A stretch of DNA of 64,000 nt from Streptomyces sp. ADI95-17 (GCF_003846175.1 NZ_ML123056.1:1-64000); one strand, 5' to 3'. Numbered from the stretch's first letter, positions 32,596 to 41,477 are shown. A program made the numbers and translations. Notes: a model not told the origin generated them from the letters alone.

Positions 32596-33465
32596 TCACT
32601 TCAGGAACGCCGCGACCGTCGCCGCGAACCGGTCCGCGTCGTCGAGCCAGGGGTAGTGACCTGCCCCTGGCTGTACGACGAGTGCGGCATCGGGGAACGA
32701 ACCGGCCGCCTCGGCCACCGACCGGGGCGGGCTGTTCACGTCGAACTCCCCTGCGAGCAGCAGTACGGGAGCCCCGAAGCCGGCGAGTGCCGCGCGGGTG
32801 GCATCCGGCGCGAAGGCGCCGTCGGCCGCGAAATGGGCGACGGCCTCTTCGTTCTCCGGTCGGCTCGCCGTCAGGTGCTGCTGTGCCGCGGCGTCCCACC
32901 GCCCGTAGAAGAAGGGGCCGATGGCCTCCCAGTCGCTGCCGGTCCCCCCGGTGATCGCCTCCAGTGCGGCGAACGCCGCCGGGAACCACGGTTCCGCCCC
33001 GCGAAGCCGCGCGAGTTCACGCCGGGCCTCCCCGCTGATCGTGATTCCGAGGGCACGGGTGCCCGGGGCGATCAGGGCGAGCCTGCCGACGCGCTTCGGG
33101 TGGCGCGCCGCGTACCGCATCGCGAGGTTCGCTCCGGCGGAATGGGCGAGCAGGTCGATCCGGGAGAGTCCGAGGTGGGTGCGCAGGGCCTCGATGTCCG
33201 CGACGAGGCGGTCGCAGCGGTAGGAGGAGGTGTCGTCGGGAATCGCGGACCGTCCGGTGCCGCGAAGGTCCAGGACGACGAGCCGGCGGTGCGCCGACAG
33301 GCCGCCGAGATCGCCGAGGTAGCGGGAGTCGGCAGGGCCTCCAGGGATGCAGACGACCGGGGTGTCGTCGCCGTCGGCACAGTCATCGCCGTTGCCGTTG
33401 CTGTCGATGTTTCCGTGTACGCGGTAGGCGAGCCGGGTTCCGTCAGGTGCGAAGAAGGTGGGCAT
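32596..33465 (-). CDS. Alpha/beta hydrolase
   Basis: About 289 residues. TPVVCIPGGPADSRYLGDLG, VVLDLRGTGRSAIP, the elbow LLAHSAGANLAMRYAARHPK and the late PGAGHYPWLDD show a complete catalytic set. The substrate is unknown. Four in-frame starts lie within 36 bases; MPTFFAPDG is chosen because the domain begins there and upstream starts overlap the 32-bp palindrome. No strong ribosome binding site helps decide. It is divergent from an HTH gene that may bind that palindrome. Confidence 0.75.
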   Translation of the reverse strand: MPTFFAPDGTRLAYRVHGNIDSNGNGDDCADGDDTPVVCIPGGPADSRYLGDLGGLSAHRRLVVLDLRGTGRSAIPDDTSSYRCDRLVADIEALRTHLGLSRIDLLAHSAGANLAMRYAARHPKRVGRLALIAPGTRALGITISGEARRELARLRGAEPWFPAAFAALEAITGGTGSDWEAIGPFFYGRWDAAAQQHLTASRPENEEAVAHFAADGAFAPDATRAALAGFGAPVLLLAGEFDVNSPPRSVAEAAGSFPDAALVVQPGAGHYPWLDDADRFAATVAAFLK

Positions 33466-33481
33466 GGCAGGGACCATGCCA

Positions 33482-33513
33482 TTCATAACCAGGTTGTACA
33501 ACCTGGTTATGAA
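33482..33513. promoter_or_regulatory. Perfect 32-bp palindrome in a divergent promoter
   Basis: The left half is TTCATAACCAGGTTGT and the right half its exact complement. AACCAGGTT and AACCTGGTT sub-repeats lie inside. It sits between the hydrolase and HTH genes, 30 bases before the HTH start, and covers the alternative hydrolase starts. Confidence 0.8.
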
Positions 33514-33542
33514 GTTGGATCCGTGAGGTGTATAACCGACTC

Positions 33543-34181
33543 ATGGCAGGCGAAGAGAGCATTCACCGGACTCCCGGGACGCTGACCGAGGAACAGGCCG
33601 GGCGGATGCTCGCCGACATGAACGAGATCATCCGCGCGGGCGAGGAGATGCGGAAGCTGCGCGCCGAGATGATCAAGCTGTTCATCGGCTTCGGCTGGAC
33701 GCAGGACCGGATCGCCCGGCTCGCGGCCATGAGTCAGCCCGCCGTGTCCAAGCAGATGGCGAAGTACCGGCCGGACGACGACCCGACGCCTCCGATGGAG
33801 CTCTCTCTCGACCAGTACGACACTCCATGGCTCGAAGGACGGCTGTGGGCCCTCGCCGAGGAGATCTCGGAGACCCTCTCCGACACCGCCCGCTGCACCC
33901 GCCATGTCAATGCCGTCGCGCGCGGGAAGAAGCGCTTCACCCCCGAGAACGTCGATGAACTGCGACGCCTCGTCGAGGAGGACCTGCGACTGCACCGGGC
34001 GACGCTGCCCGTCGGCTACCGGGACGTGTACGACAGGGTCAGCCGCGGCCTCGACATCCCCTCGAAGCCCACCGCCACCACCTCTGCCACCACCATCGCT
34101 GGCGCCGCCACCGTGTCGGCCTCCGTGCGCCGCACCCTCGCGCACCGGATCCAGCGCGACCGGCTCAGGGGTGACGCCTGA
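33543..34181 (+). CDS. HTH DNA-binding protein
   Basis: 212 residues. A helical region (EEQAGRMLADMNEIIRAGEE) precedes the HTH GWTQDRIARLAAMSQPAVSK near residues 56-75, similar to sigma-region-4 or Xre helices. The rest is helical and charged with an Ala/Thr-rich tail (TATTSATTIAGAATVSA). The ATG (MAGEESIHR) is preferred over a GTG 5 codons earlier. It may regulate itself and the divergent hydrolase through the adjacent palindrome. Confidence 0.65.
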   Translation: MAGEESIHRTPGTLTEEQAGRMLADMNEIIRAGEEMRKLRAEMIKLFIGFGWTQDRIARLAAMSQPAVSKQMAKYRPDDDPTPPMELSLDQYDTPWLEGRLWALAEEISETLSDTARCTRHVNAVARGKKRFTPENVDELRRLVEEDLRLHRATLPVGYRDVYDRVSRGLDIPSKPTATTSATTIAGAATVSASVRRTLAHRIQRDRLRGDA

Positions 34182-34325
34182 TTCTTCGGGCGCGGCCGTC
34201 CACGTACACCGTTCATCCGTGGGGACGGCCCCGGTTGCTGCTGCCGGGGGAGCGGCCGAGACTGTCGAGGAGCCCGGCGGCTGCGCACCGGGGACGCATG
34301 CTGTCTGCCCGAGAGCAGGAAGAAC

Positions 34326-35189
34326 ATGGCCTTCACCGTTCCCACCGATGTCGAGAACCGTCCGGTCGCCGTCATCGGATCCGGCACTCTGGGCCGCAGG
34401 ATCGCCCTGATGTTCGCCACCCGCGGTGGTGAGGTCCGTATCTACGACAAGTCGAAGGAAGCGGGCGAGGCAGCACGCGCCTACGTGGCGGAGAACGTGG
34501 CCGAGGTCGCCGCCGGGATCGAGGGCGGCTTCCCGGGGCGGGCCAGTGTCACGGACGACATGGCGGAGGCGCTCGCCGGAGCCTGGCTCGTGGTCGAGGC
34601 CGTCCCCGAGCGCCTCGATCTGAAGAAGAGCATCTACGGCGAGCTGGACCGTCTCGCCGACCCCGACACCATCCTGGCCAGCAACTCCTCCTCGTACCCG
34701 ACCAGCCAGTTCATCGACGAGGTCAAGCACCCCGAGCGGGTGCTGAACATGCACTTCTACATGCCGCCCCAGCAGAACGCGATCGACATCATGTCGGACG
34801 GCCACACCGACCGGGCGATCATCGACCTGCTGGAGCGCGAACTGCCGCGCTACGGCGTGTACCCCTTCGAGGCGCACAAGGAGTCGACGGGCTTCATCTT
34901 CAACCGCATCTGGGCCGCCATCAAGCGCGAGTCCCTGGAGGTGGTCGCCGAGGGCGTCTCCACTCCGCAGGACGTCGACAGGATGTGGCAGATCAACATG
35001 GGCACGCCCGCGGGGCCGTTCCGCATGATGGACCATGTCGGCCTCGACGTCGTCCTGGACATCGAGAACCACTACGCCGTCGAGCGCCCCGACCTGCCCG
35101 CCGGACCGCGCGAACTGCTGAAGAAGTACGTGGACGCCGGGCACCTCGGGGTCAAGACCGGCCAGGGCTTCTACGACGACTACGCGTAG
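34326..35189 (+). CDS. 3-hydroxyacyl-CoA dehydrogenase-like protein
   Basis: A 287-residue NAD-dependent dehydrogenase. VAVIGSGTLGRRIALMFATR binds NAD, LASNSSSYPTSQFIDEVKHP and LNMHFYMPPQQNAIDIM surround the active site (H-x-x-x-P pattern). The C-terminal domain ends GHLGVKTGQGFYDDY, typical of HADH. It oxidises 3-hydroxyacyl-CoA or a related hydroxy acid; no other beta-oxidation gene is nearby. ATG follows GCAGGAAGAAC. Confidence 0.85.
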   Translation: MAFTVPTDVENRPVAVIGSGTLGRRIALMFATRGGEVRIYDKSKEAGEAARAYVAENVAEVAAGIEGGFPGRASVTDDMAEALAGAWLVVEAVPERLDLKKSIYGELDRLADPDTILASNSSSYPTSQFIDEVKHPERVLNMHFYMPPQQNAIDIMSDGHTDRAIIDLLERELPRYGVYPFEAHKESTGFIFNRIWAAIKRESLEVVAEGVSTPQDVDRMWQINMGTPAGPFRMMDHVGLDVVLDIENHYAVERPDLPAGPRELLKKYVDAGHLGVKTGQGFYDDYA

Positions 35190-35257
35190 ACGCACGCGTA
35201 TGTAGTTGAGCGTTGTGGCTATGGTTCGTCTCGCCGCGTCGGAGTTGACTGATCCGC

Positions 35258-36124
35258 ATGACGAACGAACAGAACATTCAGCAGAGCAGCATTCAGCAGA
35301 ACACCGAGCAGACCGGCCCGAAGACGATCCTGGTGATCGGCGGCACCGGCAAGACCGGGAGCCGGGTGGCGGAGCGGCTCACCGCACAGGGGCTGCCGGT
35401 GCGTGTGGGATCCCGCAACGGCGAACCGCCCTTCGTGTGGGAGGACCCCGACACCTGGGAGGCGGCGCTCGACGGCGTCGGATCCGTATACGTCACCTAC
35501 TACCCCGACCTCGGGTTCCCGGGGGCGGCCGAAGCCGTCGGCGCCTTCTCCGAGCTCGCCGTGAAGAAGGGCGCGCGCCGGCTGGTGCTGCTCGCCGGAC
35601 GCGGTGAGGACGGCGCGGTCAACAGCGAGAACAAGCTCAAGGAGTCGGGCGCCGACTGGACCGTCGTACGGGCCAGCTGGTTCAACCAGAACTTCAGCGA
35701 GAGCTTCTTCCTGGATCCGGTACTCGCCGGCGACCTGACGCTGCCGACCGCCGATGCCGTGGAGCCGTTCGTGGACGTCGAGGACGTCGCCGATGTCGTC
35801 ACCGCCGCCCTCACCGACGACAGGCACATCGGCAGGACGTACGAGCTGTCCGGTCCCCGGTCGCTGAGCTTCCGAGACGTGGCCGCCGAGCTGTCGCAGA
35901 TCACCGGCCGGGAGATCACGTACACCCCGGTCACCCTCGACGACTACCGGGCATTCCTGCGGGAGAATGGGATGCCCGTCGAGTTCGCCGACCTGTTCGC
36001 CCTGATCCTCGACGGGCGCAACGCCGATGTCGTCAACGGTGTGGAGGAGGTACTCGGCCGCAAGCCGCGCGACTTCTCCGCGTTCGCGAAGGATGCCGCC
36101 GCCACCGGTGTCTGGAACGTCTGA
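35258..36124 (+). CDS. NmrA-family NAD(P)-binding protein
   Basis: A 288-residue atypical SDR. After a Gln/Thr-rich leader, ILVIGGTGKTGSRVAERL is the dinucleotide loop, followed by RRLVLLAGRGEDGAVNSENK and WTVVRASWFNQNFSESFF. This is the pattern of ergot-alkaloid/NmrA reductases (for example AgnL4-like quinone reductases). It forms a possible unit with the AraC regulator downstream, separated by a tandem repeat array. Confidence 0.75.
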   Translation: MTNEQNIQQSSIQQNTEQTGPKTILVIGGTGKTGSRVAERLTAQGLPVRVGSRNGEPPFVWEDPDTWEAALDGVGSVYVTYYPDLGFPGAAEAVGAFSELAVKKGARRLVLLAGRGEDGAVNSENKLKESGADWTVVRASWFNQNFSESFFLDPVLAGDLTLPTADAVEPFVDVEDVADVVTAALTDDRHIGRTYELSGPRSLSFRDVAAELSQITGREITYTPVTLDDYRAFLRENGMPVEFADLFALILDGRNADVVNGVEEVLGRKPRDFSAFAKDAAATGVWNV

Positions 36125-36159
36125 CGACGCCAGGCAGCACCCTGGCACCATCTGAGAGC

Positions 36160-36230
36160 GCCGGTACGGATCGCCGGCATGGATCGGTCGGTGCGGGTCG
36201 CCGGCACGGATCATCGGCACGGATCCTGCC
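36160..36230 (+). repeat. 13-15 bp degenerate tandem array
   Basis: About five units of CGGTACGGATCGC, CGGCATGGATCGGT, CGGTGCGGGTCGC, CGGCACGGATCAT. The array lies in the gap before the AraC-type gene. Confidence 0.6.
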
Positions 36231-36266
36231 CGGTGCCGCACCCGCAAGCCGAATGGGGATCACCAC

Positions 36267-37265
36267 ATGGACGTGCTCACCGGACTCCTGGACGGGCCGA
36301 AGGCGCGCGGCGCCTTCCTGCTCAAGTCCGTCTTCGACCCGCCCTGGTCGCTCCGTGTCGAGGACCGCGCTCCGATCTCCCTGGCCACCATGGTCCAGGG
36401 CAGCGCCTGGGTGATGCCGGACGGCGGGGTGCCGGCCCTCATCGGTCCCGGCGACATCGCCGTGCTGCGGGGCCCGGACCCGTACACGATCGCCGACGCG
36501 CAGGACACCCCCGTCCAGATCACCGTCGGCCCCGACCAGCGCTGCAACACCACCGTCGGCGAGGACGTCACCGACACGATGGCACTGGGGGTGCGGGCCT
36601 GGGGCGACCCGCTCGGGCAGGGCTCGTCCGTGATGCTCAGCGGTACGTACCAGGCGCCCGGCGAGATCGGCCGTCGGCTGCTGGGAGCCCTGCCCACCCT
36701 CCTGGTGCGGCCCGCCGCCCTCGACGACACCCCGCTCGTGGATCTGCTGGCCGAGGAGATCGGCCGCGACGAGCCGGGACAGGAGCTGGTCCTCGACCGC
36801 CTCCTCGACCTGCTCTTCGTCAGTGTGCTGCGCGCCTGGCTTGCCGAGCCGGACGCCGGTGCGCCGGCCTGGTACCACGCCCGGTCCGACCCCAGGGTGG
36901 GGCCCGCGCTGCGATTTCTGCACGGTGATCCGGCCCATGCGTGGACGGTGGATTCGCTGGCCCGCAAGGTCGGCGTCTCCCGGGCGGGTCTCGCCCGCCG
37001 CTTCGCCGAGGTCGTGGGGGAGCCGCCGATGACGTACCTGGCCTCCTTGCGGCTGGCCATGGCCGCCGACCTGCTGCGCGAATCGGACGTCACGGTGGCC
37101 ACGGCGGCGCACCAGGTGGGCTACAGCAGCGCGTTCGCGCTGAGCGCGGCCTTCAAGAGGGTGCGGGGGGTCAGCCCGCAGGAGTACCGCAGGAGCGGTG
37201 CTTCGCAGGTCGTCCTGCCCACGGCGACACCGTCCCGGACCGTGGTACTGGGCAGCGGCGGCTGA
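36267..37265 (+). CDS. AraC-family regulator with cupin domain
   Basis: A 332-residue regulator. The N-terminal cupin (AraC_binding_2/ cupin_6 type: SVFDPPWSLRVEDRAPISLA, GPGDIAVLRGP) is followed by the tandem HTH WTVDSLARKVGVSRAGLARR and VTVATAAHQVGYSSAFALSA with AFKRVRGVSPQEYRR. This type often controls an adjacent oxidoreductase, here the NmrA-like gene upstream. The ligand is unknown. Confidence 0.85.
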   Translation: MDVLTGLLDGPKARGAFLLKSVFDPPWSLRVEDRAPISLATMVQGSAWVMPDGGVPALIGPGDIAVLRGPDPYTIADAQDTPVQITVGPDQRCNTTVGEDVTDTMALGVRAWGDPLGQGSSVMLSGTYQAPGEIGRRLLGALPTLLVRPAALDDTPLVDLLAEEIGRDEPGQELVLDRLLDLLFVSVLRAWLAEPDAGAPAWYHARSDPRVGPALRFLHGDPAHAWTVDSLARKVGVSRAGLARRFAEVVGEPPMTYLASLRLAMAADLLRESDVTVATAAHQVGYSSAFALSAAFKRVRGVSPQEYRRSGASQVVLPTATPSRTVVLGSGG

Positions 37266-37300
37266 CGGCCCGGTCCGCTCCCGTCACCTCCCGCACGATT

Positions 37301-37356
37301 CTCGTAGCTCGTAGCTCGTAGCTCGTAGCTCGCAACCTGCATCCCGCATTTTGCAC
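37301..37356 (+). repeat. Heptanucleotide tandem array
   Basis: Four perfect CTCGTAG units are followed by four degenerate ones (CTCGCAA, CCTGCAT, CCCGCAT, TTTGCAC). The array ends where the truncated DUF1772 reading frame begins. Confidence 0.75.
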
Positions 37357-37688
37357 TTGTCTTTCTCGGCGCGCTCGCCGTGACGGTGGCCGTTGCCGCG
37401 ATCGAGTACCGCAAGGGGCGCCGTACGGTCGCCCTGTGGGCGGGGGTCGCCGCCGCGCTCTACGTGGTGGCGCTGGCGGTCACGTTCGCGGTGAACATCT
37501 CTCTGAACAACGAGCTCGCCGCGAGCGGTGACCCGGCGAGGGCCGGGGACCTGTCGGTCGTCGACAGGTTCAAGGAGGTCTGGGAGACGACCAACATCAT
37601 GCGCACGCTGCTGTGCACCGCCGCCCTGGGCTGCCTGGCGCACTGCCTGAAACTGCACGGCCGCGGAGCGGCCGGTGTTCCGGACTGA
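37329..37688 (+). pseudogene. N-terminally truncated DUF1772 (anthrone oxygenase-like) protein
   Basis: The frame (GTG possible at 37380) reads LVFLGALAVTVAVAAIEYRK, YVVALAVTFAVNISLNNELA and FKEVWETTNIMRTLLCTAAL. This matches the C-terminal two thirds of DUF1772 membrane proteins (N-x-x-L-N ... W-x-x-x-N-x-x-R). The first membrane helix is missing; a stop codon in the heptad array precedes the frame. It appears to be a gene cut at the repeat array. Confidence 0.55.
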
Positions 37689-37960
37689 TCGTCCGGTGGT
37701 CGTGTTGTGCCGACCGACACCGGCCATCCGCGGCCTGGTTGCGCTGTGTTGGGCTCCCGCCCCGGTCACCGCCGGGTGCCGGGCTTGGGGAGCGGTCGGG
37801 GGCGGGGGACCGAACGGGGCTTCAGCGGCTGGGGGCCGCGGCCGCCGAGGTTGAACTCGGTGAAGGTGCCGGCGCCGTGCCGGGCGGTGAAACGAACTCG
37901 CAAGTTGACTCCTGTGTGTGACTGCGATGTACCCTCCATTTAGAGTGCTTTGAACGTAGT

Positions 37961-37974
37961 ACTTCACCTGAAGT
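37961..37974. promoter_or_regulatory. ACTTCACCTGAAGT palindrome upstream of tetR
   Basis: Six-base arms with a 2-base centre, 25 bases before the TetR start. A plausible autoregulatory site. Confidence 0.4.
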
Positions 37975-37999
37975 GGTGTCAACGTCTTTGGAGGATCTC

Positions 38000-38587
38000 A
38001 TGCGTCAGAACCCGGCCCGCCGTGCCGCGTTGCTCGACGCGGCCATCGAAGTGCTGGCCGCCGAGGGCTCGCGCGGGCTGACCTTGCGGGCCGTGGACGC
38101 CAAGGCACAGGTGCCTGTCGGTACCTGCTCCAACTACTTCGCCAACCGCGCCGAACTGCTGCGGCAGATCATGGAACGCACCCGCGAGCGCCTGACGCCG
38201 GACCCGGCGGAGGTCGCCGAGGCCCTGGCCGCCCCGTCGTCCCCCGAACTGGTCGCGCAATTTCTGCGCGACGTCTACCGGCGCATGGATGCCGACCGCA
38301 GCAGCTACCTCGCCATGATGGAGCTGCGCCTGGAGGGTGTCCGCCGCCCCGAACTGGGCGCCGAGCTCAACAGGAGCTTCCGCGTGGCGCTGGAGGAGAA
38401 CATCCGCTTCCATCTGGACGCGGGGCTGCCCGGCGACCGGGTCGATGTCACCCTGCTGTACCTCGCCGTGCACGGCATGATCGTGGACGACCTCACCGTG
38501 CCCGACGTCCTCGCGGGTTCTGCCGGCGAACTGATCGACGAGCTGTGCCGACGCCTCCTGCCCCGCGGCGCGGCGGAAAATGCCTGA
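38000..38587 (+). CDS. TetR-family regulator
   Basis: 195 residues. RRAALLDAAIEVLAAEGSRG, LTLRAVDAKAQVPVGTCSNY and FANRAELLRQIMERT form the HTH domain. The C-terminal part is of the TetR_C group with YRRMDADRSSYLAMMELRLE. The ATG has GGAGG at good distance; a GTG at 37973 would overlap the palindrome. No target gene is obvious; the truncated DUF1772 gene lies upstream. Confidence 0.8.
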   Translation: MRQNPARRAALLDAAIEVLAAEGSRGLTLRAVDAKAQVPVGTCSNYFANRAELLRQIMERTRERLTPDPAEVAEALAAPSSPELVAQFLRDVYRRMDADRSSYLAMMELRLEGVRRPELGAELNRSFRVALEENIRFHLDAGLPGDRVDVTLLYLAVHGMIVDDLTVPDVLAGSAGELIDELCRRLLPRGAAENA

Positions 38588-38599
38588 GCGAAGGCGGGC

Positions 38600-38812
38600 C
38601 TACCCGGGGACCTCCGTGCGCTCCCACCATTCGTAGACGGGCAACTGCCCCTCGGCCGTTTCGCGGTGGCGTGCCGTGGCCCTGAAGTGTTCGTACCCGC
38701 CACGGAACGGGATCTTGATATCGGGTCCGGGGCCGGGTGCGGTGAGGGGGACGATCCGGTCGGGGAGATCGTCGGGGCCGCCTTCTAGGACTGCTTTCGG
38801 TGCGTCGGTCAT
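38600..38812 (-). CDS. DUF5988-like small protein
   Basis: 70 residues: KAVLEGGPDDLPDRIVPLTA and GGYEHFRATARHRETAEGQ, ending VYEWWERTE. This matches the small DUF5988-type proteins found beside actinobacterial biosynthetic and regulatory genes. Function unknown. Converges with the TetR gene with a 12-base gap. Confidence 0.65.
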   Translation of the reverse strand: MTDAPKAVLEGGPDDLPDRIVPLTAPGPGPDIKIPFRGGYEHFRATARHRETAEGQLPVYEWWERTEVPG

Positions 38813-38951
38813 GGCGAGAGTTTCTCCGGGTGGTGGTCCGGCTCCTCCGTGACGCGCCGAAGGGCTCACCGCCGCCCGCCGTGCCCCACTCCGACGGCGC
38901 GCATGGTAACTTCGTAACAAGTTGAACAGTATCCCTCCGGGAGGTGCGCGG

Positions 38952-39284
38952 GTGCTGCAGATCCAGATCGGTGCCGAGCGTGCGGCGGACCCGGACGACC
39001 GTCTGATGCGGACCACCCTCGGGTGGCGCCGGGGCATGAGCGAGGACGAGGCGTGGGAAGCCGGGCGTGGCATCTGGAAGTTCAACGCCGACCGGGCCCT
39101 GTCGCAGGACGAGGTGCAGATCATCAACACCGAGGGCACGGTCCTCGCGGTCGCGAGGATCATCGGCATCTCCAAGCACGGTGACCGTTACGCTCTTGAG
39201 GGCGAGCTCCTGCGTGACGACCCCCGTGTCGGCCGCCCGACCGGTAGTCCGCATCTGTCCCGCAACCCCGTCACCTACATCTGA
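38952..39284 (+). CDS. Hypothetical protein upstream of the Tap-like gene
   Basis: 110 residues, no recognised family. WRRGMSEDEAWEAGRGIWKF and TVLAVARIIGISKHGDRYAL are its clearest parts. The GTG start follows GGGAGG by 8 bases; a TTG ten codons earlier lacks a site. It ends 57 bases before the Tap-like gene in the same direction, so it may belong to the same operon. Confidence 0.55.
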   Translation: MLQIQIGAERAADPDDRLMRTTLGWRRGMSEDEAWEAGRGIWKFNADRALSQDEVQIINTEGTVLAVARIIGISKHGDRYALEGELLRDDPRVGRPTGSPHLSRNPVTYI

Positions 39285-39341
39285 CGCCCATGACACCGAC
39301 GGGCCCCATGACATTTCGGCCGCCGCGAAGGGAGCGCTCCG

Positions 39342-40907
39342 GTGAGTGACTTCGACGCCATCGACGCGCTGCTCGCGGACGTCGGCCCGCAGGCCGAACT
39401 CCCGCCGCCGGACGTCCGGCGCGAGCTGCGGGAGCAGGCCAGGCTCTCCAAGGCCCAGGTGGCCCGAGCGCTCGGCGTGAGCCCCAGCACGGTCGGCGCG
39501 TGGGAGGGCGGCCGCGACCCGTCGGACGAGATCCGCGCCAAGTACGCGTATCTGCTGGACGGGCTGGCCGCCAAGTTCCCCACCGAGCCGGCACCGGAAG
39601 CGCCGCCCTCGGAGGACGAGGACGAAGCCGGGGACGAGAGCGAGAGCGAGGCCGGGGACGAAGCCGGGGACGAGGTGGAGTCCCTCGTCGCTCCCGAGGC
39701 GTGCGTGCTGTGCGGAGCACCGGCCACGCACCGGGTGGCGGGCTTCGCCCAGCACCTGGACCCGTCCGACTGCCGCCCCGCGACCGCCACCGGCACGCAG
39801 CCTGCCGGCACGCAGCCTGCCGGTGCGCAGCCCAAAACGAAGTCCACCGGTCCGGCCCCCGAAACCGCTCCGCACTCCGCCCAGCGCCCCCGGAGCCCGG
39901 CCAAGCGCGCGTTCCAGGAGCAGTCCGGGCCCGCGGACCTGATCGGTCAGACCGTGCAGGCGGCGCTCGCCGAGCACCGGGGCGATGTCGAGGCGACCCT
40001 CGCGGCGCTGCTGAAGCGGGCGATCCCGGACGCGATGCGGCTGCTCGACGAGACCCGCAAGGGCGCGCGGTACGACATCGTCGCGCACCCGTGGATCCCG
40101 GACATCCTCCGCAAGCAGACCTCCAAGGGCGCGGACCGGATCTGGGAGGCACGTCCGAAGTGGACCCGTCATGAACTGCCGCCCGGCCGCCACGAGGTGA
40201 CCGCGCTCGACATCAACGGCGCCTACCTCTCCGCCCTGAAGACCCACCTCCCGCTCGGCCAGCTGGAACACAGCGCCGGATTCGCCCACGACCGCCGCCG
40301 CGCCGGCGTCCACCTCATCACCCCGCCCGCGTGGGAACACGAAGCCGTGCTGCCCAACCCGATCGGCAACCGGGACGAGCCCGGCCCGCTGTGGGTCACC
40401 GAACCGACCCTGCGCCTCCTGCTGCGCCTCTCCGGCCCGAAGCACGCTCTGTGCGAGCCCCCGGAGATCCACGAGTCGTACACGTCCGGGGCGACGGAGA
40501 ACCTGCTGGAGAAGTTCCGCGTCGCCCTCAAGGAGGCCAGGGACACGGCGATCGCCGCCGACGACGAGGTGACGCTGGAGTACGTGAAGGCGATGTACTC
40601 GAAGTTCGTCTCCACGATGGGGGAGTCGAACTACAACCGGGAGCTCTACCGCCCGGACTGGATGCACATCATCCGCAGCCAGGCGTTCTCCAACCTCTGG
40701 ATGAAGGCCCTCAAGGCCCACGACGAGGGACTCACCGTCGTACGAGCGATGGGCACCGACGAGCTCCACGTCATCGGCGACTGGCACCGTGTCTTTCCCG
40801 AGGGCCGCGGTGTGACCGAGGTCAAGATGAAGGACATCTACACCGCGGGCGTCGATGCTGCCGATGCCGTCGATGACACCGGGGACATGTCGGGGGAGGA
40901 GGAGTAG
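39342..40907 (+). CDS. Tap-like telomere-associated protein with polymerase-like motifs
   Basis: 521 residues. The N-terminus (FDAIDALLADVGPQAELPPP, then Xre-like HTH SKAQVARALGVSPSTVGAWE) closely resembles Streptomyces Tap. A CxxC...C element (CVLCGAPATHRVAGFAQHLD) follows near residue 121, after an acidic linker. The C-terminal half has ALDINGAYLSAL near 287, VKAMYSKFVSTMG near 415 and VVRAMGTDELHVIGD near 465, placed like motifs A, B and C of family-B DNA polymerases. Tap is known to extend terminal proteins at linear ends. Shorter than Tap (about 740). GTG start; the next gene follows with no gap. Confidence 0.6.
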   Translation: MSDFDAIDALLADVGPQAELPPPDVRRELREQARLSKAQVARALGVSPSTVGAWEGGRDPSDEIRAKYAYLLDGLAAKFPTEPAPEAPPSEDEDEAGDESESEAGDEAGDEVESLVAPEACVLCGAPATHRVAGFAQHLDPSDCRPATATGTQPAGTQPAGAQPKTKSTGPAPETAPHSAQRPRSPAKRAFQEQSGPADLIGQTVQAALAEHRGDVEATLAALLKRAIPDAMRLLDETRKGARYDIVAHPWIPDILRKQTSKGADRIWEARPKWTRHELPPGRHEVTALDINGAYLSALKTHLPLGQLEHSAGFAHDRRRAGVHLITPPAWEHEAVLPNPIGNRDEPGPLWVTEPTLRLLLRLSGPKHALCEPPEIHESYTSGATENLLEKFRVALKEARDTAIAADDEVTLEYVKAMYSKFVSTMGESNYNRELYRPDWMHIIRSQAFSNLWMKALKAHDEGLTVVRAMGTDELHVIGDWHRVFPEGRGVTEVKMKDIYTAGVDAADAVDDTGDMSGEEE

Positions 40908-41477
40908 ATGCCCGAGAGGACCATCGACTTCGGGAAGTTCGGCGCCCGGGGCATCAAGGGCAGTGACGCCGTCGCACGCAAGCTCGACGAGCTGTCGGGC
41001 GGCATCGTCACTCCGGTGACCGTGAAGCGCGGTCTGATGGCGCGTCTGCACTACCTCACGAAGACGGAACACAGCCGCCGGGCGGCCAGGGACGCCGGAC
41101 TGACGGTGACCGACCGCACGCTGAAGGCATGGCTGGACGAGAGGCGCAGTCCGACGAAGGCCAATCTGGAACGCATCGAGGCCGCCTACCGTCAGGTGCG
41201 CCGCCAGAACGTCGCCCGCCACCTCCTCCGGCGCCTGAACGCCGACGGCGGGACACGGGTGGAGATCCACCCGCTCAACCAGTCGCAGGTGCCGCGACCG
41301 CTCCAGCGCATGGTGGAGTACCGCACGATGAACGTCCGCCGCTGGGACCGCATCGTCGAGGCCTGGGCCTCCGGCGACCACCAGGGCCTGGACGACGCCT
41401 GGGAGGACACCATCGTCGACCTGGGGTCGCAGTGGGGGCAGTACGAGTACGTCACCAACATCGGCTTCGCCGCGTAG
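40908..41477 (+). CDS. Tpg-like HTH protein, putative terminal protein
   Basis: 189 residues directly behind the Tap-like gene (stop TAG then ATG). It has KRGLMARLHYLTKTEHSRRA and the HTH GLTVTDRTLKAWLDERRSPT, then a basic helix (RQVRRQNVARHLLRRLN). The C-terminus is YRTMNVRRWDRIVEAW and SQWGQYEYVTNIGFAA. Size, HTH position and gene order match Tpg, the protein covalently attached to Streptomyces telomeres, but identity is low by eye. It may be a divergent terminal protein or a DNA-binding partner of the Tap-like protein. Confidence 0.5.
   Translation: MPERTIDFGKFGARGIKGSDAVARKLDELSGGIVTPVTVKRGLMARLHYLTKTEHSRRAARDAGLTVTDRTLKAWLDERRSPTKANLERIEAAYRQVRRQNVARHLLRRLNADGGTRVEIHPLNQSQVPRPLQRMVEYRTMNVRRWDRIVEAWASGDHQGLDDAWEDTIVDLGSQWGQYEYVTNIGFAA

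Noticed and set aside
38493..41381. A 962-codon open frame on the minus strand
   Set aside because: Antisense to the Tap-like, Tpg-like and TetR genes; Arg/Gly/Pro-rich translation with no motifs.
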